From positions 11,222,001 through 11,286,000 of the forward strand of contig OW051492.1 of the NCBI GenBank assembly GCA_932521035.1: a stretch of DNA of 64,000 bases, written 5' to 3'. A program made the translations under genes and the position numbers. Below the pieces are notes generated by a model. It did not search any database. It saw only the letters and a program-made list of their open reading frames with translations, and was not told the DNA's origin. This document shows positions 1 through 13,194 of the stretch, in pieces; the stretch's first letter is position 1; every line of letters begins with the position of its first letter. The stretch comes from Oscheius dolichura (taxonomy: Eukaryota; Nematoda; Chromadorea; Rhabditida; Rhabditidae).

Positions 1-812
1 TCGGATTCCTCGGTCCTAAAAAGCCGGTCAGATTTTATGGAGGTCTCCTCGGCACTAAAAAGCCGGTCAGATTCCTCGGCCCTAAAAAGCCGGTCAGATT
101 CCTCGGCCCTAAAAAGCCGGTCGGATTCCTCGGCCCTAAAAAGCCGGTCAGATTTTATGGAGGTCTCCTCGGCCCTAAAAAGCCGGTCAGATTCCACGGC
201 CCTAAAAAGCGGGTCAGATTCCTCGGCCCTAAAAAGCCGGTCAGATTCCTCGGCCCTAAAAAGCCGGTCAGATTCCTCGGCCCTAAAACGCCGGTCAGAT
301 TTTATGGAGGTCTCCTCGGCACTAAAAAGCCGGTCGGATTCCTCGGCCCTAAAAAGCCGGTCAGATTTTATGGAGGTCTCCTCGGCCCTAAAAAGCCGGT
401 CAGATTCCTCGGCCCTAAAAAGCCGGTCAGATTCCTCGGCCCTAAAAAGCCGGTCAGATTCCTCGGCCCTAAAACGCCGGTCAGATTTTATGGAGGTCTC
501 CTCGGCACTAAAAAGCCGGTCGGATTCCTCGGCCCTAAAAAGCCGGTCGGATTTTATGGAGGTCTCCTCGGCCCTAAAAAGCCGGTCGGATTCCTCGGCC
601 CTATAAAGCCGGTCGGATTCCTCGGCCCTAAAAAGCCGGTCGGATTCCTCGGCCCTAAAAAGCCGGTCAGATTTTATGGGGGTCTCCTCGGCACTAAAAA
701 GCCGGTCAGATTCCTCGGCCCTAAAAAGCCGGCCAGATTCCTCGCCCTAAAAAGCCGGTCAGATTCCTCGGCCCTAAAATGCCGGTCGGATTCCTCGGCC
801 CTAAAAAGCCGG
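1..812 (+). repeat. Family A 812-bp block, copy 1
   Basis: This block is defined by linked private variants: CCACGG near 195, AAGCGGG near 210, AAACGCC near 285 and 470, CCTATAAAG near 600, ATGGGGGTC near 676, a 26-bp monomer lacking one G near 744, and AAAATGCC near 778. The same ordered set recurs elsewhere in the array, so this is a duplicated block rather than independent mutation. A partial second copy starts at 813 and follows the block until about 1390, where it switches to ordinary monomers; it lacks the CCTATAAAG variant expected near 1413. Confidence 0.88.
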
Positions 813-3377
813 TCGGATTCCTCGGTCCTAAAAAGCCGGTCAGATTTTATGGAGGTCTCCTCGGCACTAAAAAGCCGGTCAGATTCCTCGGCCCTAAAAA
901 GCCGGTCAGATTCCTCGGCCCTAAAAAGCCGGTCGGATTCCTCGGCCCTAAAAAGCCGGTCAGATTTTATGGAGGTCTCCTCGGCCCTAAAAAGCCGGTC
1001 AGATTCCACGGCCCTAAAAAGCGGGTCAGATTCCTCGGCCCTAAAAAGCCGGTCAGATTCCTCGGCCCTAAAAAGCCGGTCAGATTCCTCGGCCCTAAAA
1101 CGCCGGTCAGATTTTATGGAGGTCTCCTCGGCACTAAAAAGCCGGTCGGATTCCTCGGCCCTAAAAAGCCGGTCAGATTTTATGGAGGTCTCCTCGGCCC
1201 TAAAAAGCCGGTCAGATTCCTCGGCCCTAAAAAGCCGGTCAGATTCCTCGGCCCTAAAAAGCCGGTCAGATTCCTCGGCCCTAAAACGCCGGTCAGATTT
1301 TATGGAGGTCTCCTCGGCACTAAAAAGCCGGTCGGATTCCTCGGCCCTAAAAAGCCGGTCGGATTTTATGGAGGTCTCCTCGGCCCTAAAAAGCCGGTCA
1401 GATTCCTCGGCCCTAAAAAGCCGGTCGGATTCCTCGGCCCTAAAAAGCCGGTCGGATTCCTCGGCCCTAAAAAGCCGGTCAGATTTTATGGAGGTCTCCT
1501 CGGCACTAAAAAGCCGGTCAGATTCCTCGGCCCTAAAAAGCCGGTCAGATTCCTCGGCCCTAAAAAGCCGGTCAGATTCCTCGGCCCTAAAAAGCCGGTC
1601 AGATTCCTCGGCCCTAAAAAGCCGGTCGGATTCCTGGGCCCTAAAAAGCCGGTCAGATTTTATGGAGGTCTCCTCGGCACTAAAAAGCCGGTCAGATTCC
1701 TCGGCCCTAAAAAGCCGGTCAGATTCCTCGGCCCTAAAAAGCCGGTCAGATTCCTCGGCCCTAAAAAGCCGGTCAGATTCCTCGGCCCTAAAAAGCCGGT
1801 CGGATTCCTCGGCCCTAAAAAGCCGGTCAGATTTTATGGAGGTCTCCTCGGCACTAAAAAGCCGGTCAGATTCCTCGGCCCTAAAAAGCCGGTCAGATTC
1901 CTCGGCCCTAAAAAGCCGGTCGGATTCCTCGGCCCTAAAAAGCCGGTCGGATTCCTCGGCCCTAAAAAGCCGGTCAGATTTTATGGAGGTCTCCTCGGCA
2001 CTAAAAAGCCGGTCAGATTCCTCGGCCCTAAAAAGCCGGTCAGATTCCTCGGCCCTAAAAAGCCGGTCAGATTCCTCGGCCCTAAAAAGCCGGTCAGATT
2101 CCTCGGCCCTAAAAAGCCGGTCGGATTCCTGGGCCCTAAAAAGCCGGTCAGATTTTATGGAGGTCTCCTCGGCACTAAAAAGCCGGTCAGATTCCTCGGC
2201 CCTAAAAAGCCGGTCAGATTCCTCGGCCCTAAAAAGCCGGTCAGATTCCTCGGCCCTAAAAAGCCGGTCAGATTCCTCGGCCCTAAAAAGCCGGTCAGAT
2301 TCCTCGGCCCTAAAAAGCCGGTCAGATTCCTCGGCCCTAAAAAGCCGGTCAGATTCCTCGGCCCTAAAAAGCCGGTCAGATTCCTCGGCCCTAAAAAGCC
2401 GGTCAGATTCCTCGGCCCTAAAAAGCCGGTCGGATTCCTCGGTCCTAAAAAGCCGGTCAGATTTTATGGAGGTCTCCTCGGCACTAAAAAGCCGGTCAGA
2501 TTCCTCGGCCCTAAAAAGCCGGTCAGATTCCTCGGCCCTAAAAAGCCGGTCAGATTCCTCGGCCCTAAAAAGCCGGTCGGATTCCTCGGTCCTAAAAAGC
2601 CGGTCAGATTTTATGGAGGTCTCCTCGGCACTAAAAAGCCGGTCAGATTCCTCGGCCCTAAAAAGCCGGTCAGATTCCTCGGCCCTAAAAAGCCGGTCGG
2701 ATTCCTCGGCCCTAAAAAGCCGGTCAGATTTTATGGAGGTCTCCTCGGCCCTAAAAAGCCGGTCAGATTCCTCGGCCCTAAAAAGCCGGTCAGATTCCTC
2801 GGCCCTAAAAAGCCGGTCAGATTCCTCGGCCCTAAAAAGCCGGTCGGATTCCTCGGCCCTAAAAAGCCGGTCAGATTTTATGGAGGTCTCCTCGGCACTA
2901 AAAAGCCGGTCAGATTCCTCGGCCCTAAAAAGCCGGTCGGATTCCTCGGCCCTAAAAAGCCGGTCGGATTCCTCGGCCCTAAAAAGCCGGTCAGATTTTA
3001 TGGAGGTCTCCTCGGCCCTAAAAAGCCGGTCAGATTCCTCGGCCCTAAAAAGCCGGTCAGATTCCTCGGCCCTAAAAAGCCGGTCGGATTCCTCGGCCCT
3101 AAAAAGCCGGTCAGATTTTATGGAGGTCTCCTCGGCACTAAAAAGCCGGTCAGATTCCTCGGCCCTAAAAAGCCGGTCAGATTCCTCGGCCCTAAAAAGC
3201 CGGTCAGATTCCTCGGCCCTAAAAAGCCGGTCGGATTCCTCGGTCCTAAAAAGCCGGTCAGATTTTATGGAGGTCTCCTCGGCACTAAAAAGCCGGTCAG
3301 ATTCCTCGGCCCTAAAAAGCCGGTCAGATTCCTCGGCCCTAAAAGGCCGGTCAGATTCCTCGGCCCTAAAAAGCCGG

Positions 3378-5001
3378 TCGGATTCCTCGGTCCTAAAAAG
3401 CCGGTCAGATTTTATGGAGGTCTCCTCGGCACTAAAAAGCCGGTCAGATTCCTCGGCCCTAAAAAGCCGGTCAGATTCCTCGGCCCTAAAAAGCCGGTCG
3501 GATTCCTCGGCCCTAAAAAGCCGGTCAGATTTTATGGAGGTCTCCTCGGCCCTAAAAAGCCGGTCAGATTCCACGGCCCTAAAAAGCGGGTCAGATTCCT
3601 CGGCCCTAAAAAGCCGGTCAGATTCCTCGGCCCTAAAAAGCCGGTCAGATTCCTCGGCCCTAAAACGCCGGTCAGATTTTATGGAGGTCTCCTCGGCACT
3701 AAAAAGCCGGTCGGATTCCTCGGCCCTAAAAAGCCGGTCAGATTTTATGGAGGTCTCCTCGGCCCTAAAAAGCCGGTCAGATTCCTCGGCCCTAAAAAGC
3801 CGGTCAGATTCCTCGGCCCTAAAAAGCCGGTCAGATTCCTCGGCCCTAAAACGCCGGTCAGATTTTATGGAGGTCTCCTCGGCACTAAAAAGCCGGTCGG
3901 ATTCCTCGGCCCTAAAAAGCCGGTCGGATTTTATGGAGGTCTCCTCGGCCCTAAAAAGCCGGTCGGATTCCTCGGCCCTATAAAGCCGGTCGGATTCCTC
4001 GGCCCTAAAAAGCCGGTCGGATTCCTCGGCCCTAAAAAGCCGGTCAGATTTTATGGGGGTCTCCTCGGCACTAAAAAGCCGGTCAGATTCCTCGGCCCTA
4101 AAAAGCCGGCCAGATTCCTCGCCCTAAAAAGCCGGTCAGATTCCTCGGCCCTAAAATGCCGGTCGGATTCCTCGGCCCTAAAAAGCCGGTCGGATTCCTC
4201 GGTCCTAAAAAGCCGGTCAGATTTTATGGAGGTCTCCTCGGCACTAAAAAGCCGGTCAGATTCCTCGGCCCTAAAAAGCCGGTCAGATTCCTCGGCCCTA
4301 AAAAGCCGGTCGGATTCCTCGGCCCTAAAAAGCCGGTCAGATTTTATGGAGGTCTCCTCGGCCCTAAAAAGCCGGTCAGATTCCACGGCCCTAAAAAGCG
4401 GGTCAGATTCCTCGGCCCTAAAAAGCCGGTCAGATTCCTCGGCCCTAAAAAGCCGGTCAGATTCCTCGGCCCTAAAACGCCGGTCAGATTTTATGGAGGT
4501 CTCCTCGGCACTAAAAAGCCGGTCGGATTCCTCGGCCCTAAAAAGCCGGTCAGATTTTATGGAGGTCTCCTCGGCCCTAAAAAGCCGGTCAGATTCCTCG
4601 GCCCTAAAAAGCCGGTCAGATTCCTCGGCCCTAAAAAGCCGGTCAGATTCCTCGGCCCTAAAACGCCGGTCAGATTTTATGGAGGTCTCCTCGGCACTAA
4701 AAAGCCGGTCGGATTCCTCGGCCCTAAAAAGCCGGTCGGATTTTATGGAGGTCTCCTCGGCCCTAAAAAGCCGGTCGGATTCCTCGGCCCTATAAAGCCG
4801 GTCGGATTCCTCGGCCCTAAAAAGCCGGTCGGATTCCTCGGCCCTAAAAAGCCGGTCAGATTTTATGGGGGTCTCCTCGGCACTAAAAAGCCGGTCAGAT
4901 TCCTCGGCCCTAAAAAGCCGGCCAGATTCCTCGCCCTAAAAAGCCGGTCAGATTCCTCGGCCCTAAAATGCCGGTCGGATTCCTCGGCCCTAAAAAGCCG
5001 G
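3378..5001 (+). repeat. Family A 812-bp block, two tandem copies
   Basis: Two head-to-tail copies of the block at 1-812 lie at 3378-4189 and 4190-5001. The CCTATAAAG variants (near 3978 and 4790), the ATGGGGGTC variants (near 4053 and 4865) and the 26-bp monomers (deletion near 4121 and 4933) are each 812 bp apart. The offset from copy 1 is 3377 bp. Because 812 is not a multiple of three (a consequence of the 26-bp monomer), the block shifts reading frame, which argues against the array being kept for translation. Confidence 0.88.
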
Positions 5002-6690
5002 TCGGATTCCTCGGCCCTAAAAAGCCGGTCAGATTTTATGGAGGTCTCCTCGGCACTAAAAAGCCGGTCAGATTCCTCGGCCCTAAAAAGCCGGTCAGAT
5101 TCCTCGGCCCTAAAAAGCCGGTCGGATTCGTCGGCCCTAAAAAGCCGGTCGGATTCCTCGGCCCTAAAAAGCCGGTCAGATTTTATGGAGGTCTCCTCGG
5201 CCCTAAAAAGCCGGTCAGATTTTATGGAGGTCTCCTCGGCCCTAAAAAGCCGGTCAGATTCCTCGGCCCTAAAAAGCCGGTCAGATTCCTCGGCCCTAAA
5301 AAGCCGGTCAGATTCCTCGGCCCTAAAAAGCCGGTCAGATTCCTCGGCCCTAAAAAGCCGGTCAGATTCCTCGGCCCTAAAAAGCCGGTCAGATTCCTCG
5401 GCCCTAAAAAGCCGGTCAGATTTTATGGAGGTCTCCTCGGCACTAAAAAGCCGGTCAGATTCCTCGGCCCTAAAAAGCCGGTCAGATTCCTCGGCCCTAA
5501 AAAGCCGGTCAGATTCCTCGGCCCTAAAAAGCCGGTCGGATTCCTCGGCCCTAAAAAGCCGGTCAGATTTTATGGAGGTCTCCTCGGCCCTAAAAAGCCG
5601 GTCAGATTCCTCGGCCCTAAAAAGCCGGTCGGATTCCTCGGCCCTAAAAAGCCGGTCAGATTTTATGGAGGTCTCCTCGGCCCTAAAAAGCCGGTCAGAT
5701 TCCTCGGCCCTAAAAAGCCGGTCGGATTCCTCGGCCCTAAAAAGCCGGTCAGATTTTATGGAGGTCTCCTCGGCACTAAAAAGCCGGTCAGATTCCTCGG
5801 CCCTAAAAAGCCGGTCAGATTTTATGGAGGTCTCCTCGGCCCTAAAAAGCCGGTCGGATTCCTCGGCCCTAAAAAGCCGGTCAGATTTTATGGAGGTCTC
5901 CTCGGCCCTAAAAAGCCGGTCAGATTCCTCGGCCCTAAAAAGCCGGTCGGATTCCTCGGCCCTAAAAAGCCGGTCAGATTTTATGGAGGTCTCCTCGGCC
6001 CTAAAAAGCCGGTCAGATTCCTCGGCCCTAAAAAGCCGGTCGGATTCCTCGGCCCTAAAAAGCCGGTCAGATTTTATGGAGGTCTCCTCGGCCCTAAAAA
6101 GCCGGTCAGATTCCTCGGCCCTAAAAAGCCGGTCGGATTCCTCGGCCCTAAAAAGCCGGTCAGATTTTATGGAGGTCTCCTCGGCCCTAAAAAGCCGGTC
6201 AGATTCCTCGGCCCTAAAAAGCCGGTCGGATTCCTCGGCCCTAAAAAGCCGGTCAGATTTTATGGAGGTCTCCTCGGCACTAAAAAGCCGGTCAGATTCC
6301 TCGGCCCTAAAAAGCCGGTCAGATTTTATGGAGGTCTCCTCGGCCCTAAAAAGCCGGTCGGATTCCTCGGCCCTAAAAAGCCGGTCAGATTTTATGGAGG
6401 TCTCCTCGGCCCTAAAAAGCCGGTCAGATTCCTCGGCCCTAAAAAGCCGGTCGGATTCCTCGGCCCTAAAAAGCCGGTCAGATTTTATGGAGGTCTCCTC
6501 GGCCCTAAAAAGCCGGTCAGATTCCTCGGCCCTAAAAAGCCGGTCGGATTCCTCGGCCCTAAAAAGCCGGTCAGATTTTATGGAGGTCTCCTCGGCCCTA
6601 AAAAGCCGGTCAGATTCCTCGGCCCTAAAAAGCCGGTCGGATTCCTCGGCCCTAAAAAGCCGGTCAGATTTTATGGAGGTCTCCTAGGCA
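4968..6690 (+). repeat. Family A block shared with 10193-11346
   Basis: This stretch begins at the AAAATGCC variant, carries ATTCGTCGG near 5128 and ends at the single-base variant CTCCTAGGCAC near 6684. The same start and end markers recur at about 10193, 10354 and 11340. The two right ends are 4656 bp apart but the left ends about 5226 bp apart, so this copy is some 570 bp longer. The extra length fits an internal duplication: the run 39-mer(A), 27, 39-mer(C), 27, 39-mer(C) occurs twice here (near 5760 and 6260) and once in the other copy (near 10918). Confidence 0.75.
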
Positions 6691-8253
6691 CTAAAAAGCC
6701 GGTCAGATTCCTCGGCCCTAAAAAGCCGGTCAGATTCCTCGGCCCTAAAAAGCCGGTCAGATTCCTCGGCCCTAAAAAGCCGGTCGGATTCCTCGGTCCT
6801 AAAAAGCCGGTCAGATTTTATGGAGGTCTCCTCGGCACTAAAAAGCCGGTCAGATTCCTCGGCCCTAAAAAGCCGGTCGGATTCCTCGGCCCTAAAAAGC
6901 CGGTCAGATTTTATGGAGGTCTCCTCGGCCCTAAAAAGCCGGTCAGATTCCTCGGCCCTAAAAAGCCGGTCAGATTCCTCGGCCCTAAAAAGCCGGTCAG
7001 ATTCCTCGGCCCTAAAAAGCCGGTCAGATTCCTCGGCCCTAAAAAGCCGGTCGGATTCCTCGGCCCTAAAAAGCCGGTCAGATTTTATGGAGGTCTCCTC
7101 GGCACTAAAAAGCCGGTCAGATTCCTCGGCCCTAAAAAGCCGGTCAGATTCCTCGGCCCTAAAAAGCCGGTCGGATTCCTCGGCCCTAAAAAGCCGGTCG
7201 GATTCCTCGGCCCTAAAAAGCCGGTCAGATTTTATGGAGGTCTCCTCGGCCCTAAAAAGCCGGTCAGATTCCTCGGCCCTAAAAAGCCGGTCAGATTCCT
7301 CGGCCCTAAAAAGCCGGTCGGATTCCTCGGCCCTAAAAAGCCGGTCAGATTTTATGGAGGTCTCCTCGGCACTAAAAAGCCGGTCAGATTCCTCGGCCCT
7401 AAAAAGCCGGTCAGATTCCTCGGCCCTAAAAAGCCGGTCAGATTCCTCGGCCCTAAAAAGCCGGTCGGATTCCTCGGTCCTAAAAAGCCGGTCAGATTTT
7501 ATGGAGGTCTCCTCGGCACTAAAAAGCCGGTCAGATTCCTCGGCCCTAAAAAGCCGGTCAGATTCCTCGGCCCTAAAAGGCCGGTCAGATTCCTCGGCCC
7601 TAAAAAGCCGGTCGGATTCCTCGGTCCTAAAAAGCCGGTCAGATTTTATGGAGGTCTCCTCGGCACTAAAAAGCCGGTCAGATTCCTCGGCCCTAAAAAG
7701 CCGGTCAGATTCCTCGGCCCTAAAAAGCCGGTCGGATTCCTCGGCCCTAAAAAGCCGGTCAGATTCCTCGGCCCTAAAAAGCCGGTCAGATTCCTCGGCC
7801 CTAAAAAGCCGGTCGGATTCCTCGGCCCTAAAAAGCCGGTCGGATTCCTCGGCCCTAAAAAGCCGGTCAGATTTTATGGAGGTCTCCTCGGCCCTAAAAA
7901 GCCGGTCAGATTCCTCGGCCCTAAAAAGCCGGTCAGATTCCTCGGCCCTAAAAAGCCGGTCGGATTCCTCGGCCCTAAAAAGCCGGTCAGATTTTATGGA
8001 GGTCTCCTCGGCACTAAAAAGCCGGTCAGATTCCTCGGCCCTAAAAAGCCGGTCAGATTCCTCGGCCCTAAAAAGCCGGTCAGATTCCTCGGCCCTAAAA
8101 AGCCGGTCGGATTCCTCGGTCCTAAAAAGCCGGTCAGATTTTATGGAGGTCTCCTCGGCACTAAAAAGCCGGTCAGATTCCTCGGCCCTAAAAAGCCGGT
8201 CAGATTCCTCGGCCCTAAAAGGCCGGTCAGATTCCTCGGCCCTAAAAAGCCGG

Positions 8254-9065
8254 TCGGATTCCTCGGTCCTAAAAAGCCGGTCAGATTTTATGGAGGTCTC
8301 CTCGGCACTAAAAAGCCGGTCAGATTCCTCGGCCCTAAAAAGCCGGTCAGATTCCTCGGCCCTAAAAAGCCGGTCGGATTCCTCGGCCCTAAAAAGCCGG
8401 TCAGATTTTATGGAGGTCTCCTCGGCCCTAAAAAGCCGGTCAGATTCCACGGCCCTAAAAAGCGGGTCAGATTCCTCGGCCCTAAAAAGCCGGTCAGATT
8501 CCTCGGCCCTAAAAAGCCGGTCAGATTCCTCGGCCCTAAAACGCCGGTCAGATTTTATGGAGGTCTCCTCGGCACTAAAAAGCCGGTCGGATTCCTCGGC
8601 CCTAAAAAGCCGGTCAGATTTTATGGAGGTCTCCTCGGCCCTAAAAAGCCGGTCAGATTCCTCGGCCCTAAAAAGCCGGTCAGATTCCTCGGCCCTAAAA
8701 AGCCGGTCAGATTCCTCGGCCCTAAAACGCCGGTCAGATTTTATGGAGGTCTCCTCGGCACTAAAAAGCCGGTCGGATTCCTCGGCCCTAAAAAGCCGGT
8801 CGGATTTTATGGAGGTCTCCTCGGCCCTAAAAAGCCGGTCGGATTCCTCGGCCCTATAAAGCCGGTCGGATTCCTCGGCCCTAAAAAGCCGGTCGGATTC
8901 CTCGGCCCTAAAAAGCCGGTCAGATTTTATGGGGGTCTCCTCGGCACTAAAAAGCCGGTCAGATTCCTCGGCCCTAAAAAGCCGGCCAGATTCCTCGGCC
9001 CTAAAAAGCCGGTCAGATTCCTCGGCCCTAAAATGCCGGTCGGATTCCTCGGCCCTAAAAAGCCG
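8254..9065 (+). repeat. Family A 812-type block with the 26-bp monomer intact
   Basis: This stretch carries the same ordered markers as the block at 1-812 (CCACGG, AAGCGGG, AAACGCC twice, CCTATAAAG near 8854, ATGGGGGTC near 8930, AAAATGCC near 9031). The monomer that is 26 bp at 744, 4121 and 4933 is a full 27 bp here. This copy therefore either predates the one-base deletion or was repaired by exchange. The right edge is approximate. Confidence 0.8.
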
Positions 9066-9414
9066 GTCGGATTCCTCGGCCCTAAAAAGCCGGTCAGATT
9101 TTATGGAGGTCTCCTCGGCACTAAAAAGCCGGTCAGATTCCTCGGCCCTAAAAAGCCGGTCAGATTCCTCGGCCCTAAAAAGCCGGTCGGATTCGTCGGC
9201 CCTAAAAAGCCGGTCGGATTCCTCGGCCCTAAAAAGCCGGTCAGATTTTATGGAGGTCTCCTCGGCCCTAAAAAGCCGGTCAGATTCCTCGGCCCTAAAA
9301 AGCCGGTCAGATTCCTCGGCCCTAAAAAGCCGGTCAGATTCCTCGGCCCTAAAAAGCCGGTCAGATTCCTCGGCCCTAAAAAGCCGGTCAGATTCCTCGG
9401 CCCTAAAAAGCCGG

Positions 9415-10227
9415 TCAGATTCCTCGGCCCTAAAAAGCCGGTCAGATTTTATGGAGGTCTCCTCGGCACTAAAAAGCCGGTCAGATTCCTCGGCCCTAAA
9501 AAGCCGGTCAGATTCCTCGGCCCTAAAAAGCCGGTCGGATTCCTCGGCCCTAAAAAGCCGGTCAGATTTTATGGAGGTCTCCTCGGCCCTAAAAAGCCGG
9601 TCAGATTCCACGGCCCTAAAAAGCGGGTCAGATTCCTCGGCCCTAAAAAGCCGGTCAGATTCCTCGGCCCTAAAAAGCCGGTCAGATTCCTCGGCCCTAA
9701 AACGCCGGTCAGATTTTATGGAGGTCTCCTCGGCACTAAAAAGCCGGTCGGATTCCTCGGCCCTAAAAAGCCGGTCAGATTTTATGGAGGTCTCCTCGGC
9801 CCTAAAAAGCCGGTCAGATTCCTCGGCCCTAAAAAGCCGGTCAGATTCCTCGGCCCTAAAAAGCCGGTCAGATTCCTCGGCCCTAAAACGCCGGTCAGAT
9901 TTTATGGAGGTCTCCTCGGCACTAAAAAGCCGGTCGGATTCCTCGGCCCTAAAAAGCCGGTCGGATTTTATGGAGGTCTCCTCGGCCCTAAAAAGCCGGT
10001 CGGATTCCTCGGCCCTATAAAGCCGGTCGGATTCCTCGGCCCTAAAAAGCCGGTCGGATTCCTCGGCCCTAAAAAGCCGGTCAGATTTTATGGGGGTCTC
10101 CTCGGCACTAAAAAGCCGGTCAGATTCCTCGGCCCTAAAAAGCCGGCCAGATTCCTCGGCCCTAAAAAGCCGGTCAGATTCCTCGGCCCTAAAATGCCGG
10201 TCGGATTCCTCGGCCCTAAAAAGCCGG
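9415..10227 (+). repeat. Family A 812-type block, offset 1161 bp
   Basis: A further copy of the marker set (CCTATAAAG near 10015, ATGGGGGTC near 10091, AAAATGCC near 10193), again with the 27-bp form of the otherwise 26-bp monomer. It lies 1161 bp after the copy at 8254, and the neighbouring ATTCGTCGG variant (9193 and 10354) shows the same offset, so about 1.16 kb was duplicated in tandem here. The left end has A where other copies have G. Edges are approximate. Confidence 0.78.
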
Positions 10228-13194
10228 TCGGATTCCTCGGCCCTAAAAAGCCGGTCAGATTTTATGGAGGTCTCCTCGGCACTAAAAAGCCGGTCAGATT
10301 CCTCGGCCCTAAAAAGCCGGTCAGATTCCTCGGCCCTAAAAAGCCGGTCGGATTCGTCGGCCCTAAAAAGCCGGTCGGATTCCTCGGCCCTAAAAAGCCG
10401 GTCAGATTTTATGGAGGTCTCCTCGGCCCTAAAAAGCCGGTCAGATTCCTCGGCCCTAAAAAGCCGGTCAGATTCCTCGGCCCTAAAAAGCCGGTCAGAT
10501 TCCTCGGCCCTAAAAAGCCGGTCAGATTCCTCGGCCCTAAAAAGCCGGTCAGATTCCTCGGCCCTAAAAAGCCGGTCAGATTTTATGGAGGTCTCCTCGG
10601 CACTAAAAAGCCGGTCAGATTCCTCGGCCCTAAAAAGCCGGTCAGATTCCTCGGCCCTAAAAAGCCGGTCAGATTCCTCGGCCCTAAAAAGCCGGTCGGA
10701 TTCCTCGGCCCTAAAAAGCCGGTCAGATTTTATGGAGGTCTCCTCGGCCCTAAAAAGCCGGTCAGATTCCTCGGCCCTAAAAAGCCGGTCGGATTCCTCG
10801 GCCCTAAAAAGCCGGTCAGATTTTATGGAGGTCTCCTCGGCCCTAAAAAGCCGGTCAGATTCCTCGGCCCTAAAAAGCCGGTCGGATTCCTCGGCCCTAA
10901 AAAGCCGGTCAGATTTTATGGAGGTCTCCTCGGCACTAAAAAGCCGGTCAGATTCCTCGGCCCTAAAAAGCCGGTCAGATTTTATGGAGGTCTCCTCGGC
11001 CCTAAAAAGCCGGTCGGATTCCTCGGCCCTAAAAAGCCGGTCAGATTTTATGGAGGTCTCCTCGGCCCTAAAAAGCCGGTCAGATTCCTCGGCCCTAAAA
11101 AGCCGGTCGGATTCCTCGGCCCTAAAAAGCCGGTCAGATTTTATGGAGGTCTCCTCGGCCCTAAAAAGCCGGTCAGATTCCTCGGCCCTAAAAAGCCGGT
11201 CGGATTCCTCGGCCCTAAAAAGCCGGTCAGATTTTATGGAGGTCTCCTCGGCCCTAAAAAGCCGGTCAGATTCCTCGGCCCTAAAAAGCCGGTCGGATTC
11301 CTCGGCCCTAAAAAGCCGGTCAGATTTTATGGAGGTCTCCTAGGCACTAAAAAGCCGGTCAGATTCCTCGGCCCTAAAAAGCCGGTCAGATTCCTCGGCC
11401 CTAAAAAGCCGGTCAGATTCCTCGGCCCTAAAAAGCCGGTCGGATTCCTCGGTCCTAAAAAGCCGGTCAGATTTTATGGAGGTCTCCTCGGCACTAAAAA
11501 GCCGGTCAGATTCCTCGGCCCTAAAAAGCCGGTCAGATTCCTCGGCCCTAAAAAGCCGGTCAGATTCCTCGGCCCTAAAAAGCCGGTCAGATTCCTCGGC
11601 CCTAAAAAGCCAGTCAGATTTTATGGAGGTCTCCTCGGCCCTAAAAAGCCGGTCGGATTCCTCGGCCCTAAAAAGCCGGTCAGATTTTATGGAGGTCTCC
11701 TCGGCCCTAAAAAGCCGGTCAGATTCCTCGGCCCTAAAAAGCCGGTCAGATTCCTCGGCCCTAAAAAGCCGGTCGGATTCCTCGGCCCTAAAAAGCCGGT
11801 CAGATTTTATGGAGGTCTCCTCGGCACTAAAAAGCCGGTCAGATTCCTCGGCCCTAAAAAGCCGGTCAGATTCCTCGGCCCTAAAAAGCCGGTCAGATTC
11901 CTCGGCCCTAAAAAGCCGGTCAGATTCCACGGCCCTAAAAAGCCGGTCAGATTCCTCGGCCCGAAAAAGCCGGTCAGATTCCTCGGCCCTAAAAAGCCGG
12001 TCAGATTCCTCGGCCCTAAAAAGCCGGTCAGATTCCTCGGCCCTAAAAAGCCGGTCGGATTCCTGGGCCCTAAAAAGCCGGTCAGATTTTATGGAGGTCT
12101 CCTCGGCACTAAAAAGCCGGTCAGATTCCTCGGCCCTAAAAAGCCGGTCAGATTCCTCGGCCCTAAAAAGCCGGTCAGATTCCTCGGCCCTAAAAAGCCG
12201 GTCAGATTCCTCGGCCCTAAAAAGCCGGTCGGATTCCTGGGCCCTAAAAAGCCGGTCAGATTTTATGGAGGTCTCCTCGGCACTAAAAAGCCGGTCAGAT
12301 TCCTCGGCCCTAAAAAGCCGGTCAGATTCCTCGGCCCTAAAAAGCCGGTCAGATTCCTCGGCCCTAAAAAGCCGGTCAGATTCCTCGGCCCTAAAAAGCC
12401 GGTCAGATTCCTCGGCCCTAAAAAGCCGGTCAGATTCCTCGGCCCTAAAAAGCCGGTCAGATTCCTCGGCCCTAAAAAGCCGGTCGGATTCCTCGGCCCT
12501 AAAAAGCCGGTCAGATTTTATGGAGGTCTCCTCGGCCCTAAAAAGCCGGTCAGATTCCTCGGCCCTAAAAAGCCGGTCAGATTCCTCGGCCCTAAAAAGC
12601 CGGTCAGATTCCTCGGCCCTAAAAAGCCGGTCGGATTCCTCGGCCCTAAAAAGCCGGTCAGATTTTATGGAGGTCTCCTCGGCACTAAAAAGCCGGTCAG
12701 ATTCCTCGGCCCTAAAAAGCCGGTCAGATTCCTCGGCCCTAAAAAGCCGGTCGGATTCCTCGGCCCTAAAAAGCCGGTCGGATTCCTCGGCCCTAAAAAG
12801 CCGGTCAGATTTTATGGAGGTCTCCTCGGCCCTAAAAAGCCGGTCAGATTCCTCGGCCCTAAAAAGCCGGTCAGATTCCTCGGCCCTAAAAAGCCGGTCG
12901 GATTCCTCGGCCCTAAAAAGCCGGTCAGATTTTATGGAGGTCTCCTCGGCCCTAAAAAGCCGGTCAGATTCCTCGGCCCTAAAAAGCCGGTCAGATTCCT
13001 CGGCCCTAAAAAGCCGGTCGGATTCCTCGGCCCTAAAAAGCCGGTCAGATTTTATGGAGGTCTCCTCGGCACTAAAAAGCCGGTCAGATTCCTCGGCCCT
13101 AAAAAGCCGGTCAGATTCCTCGGCCCTAAAAAGCCGGTCGGATTCCTCGGCCCTAAAAAGCCGGTCGGATTCCTCGGCCCTAAAAAGCCGGTCA

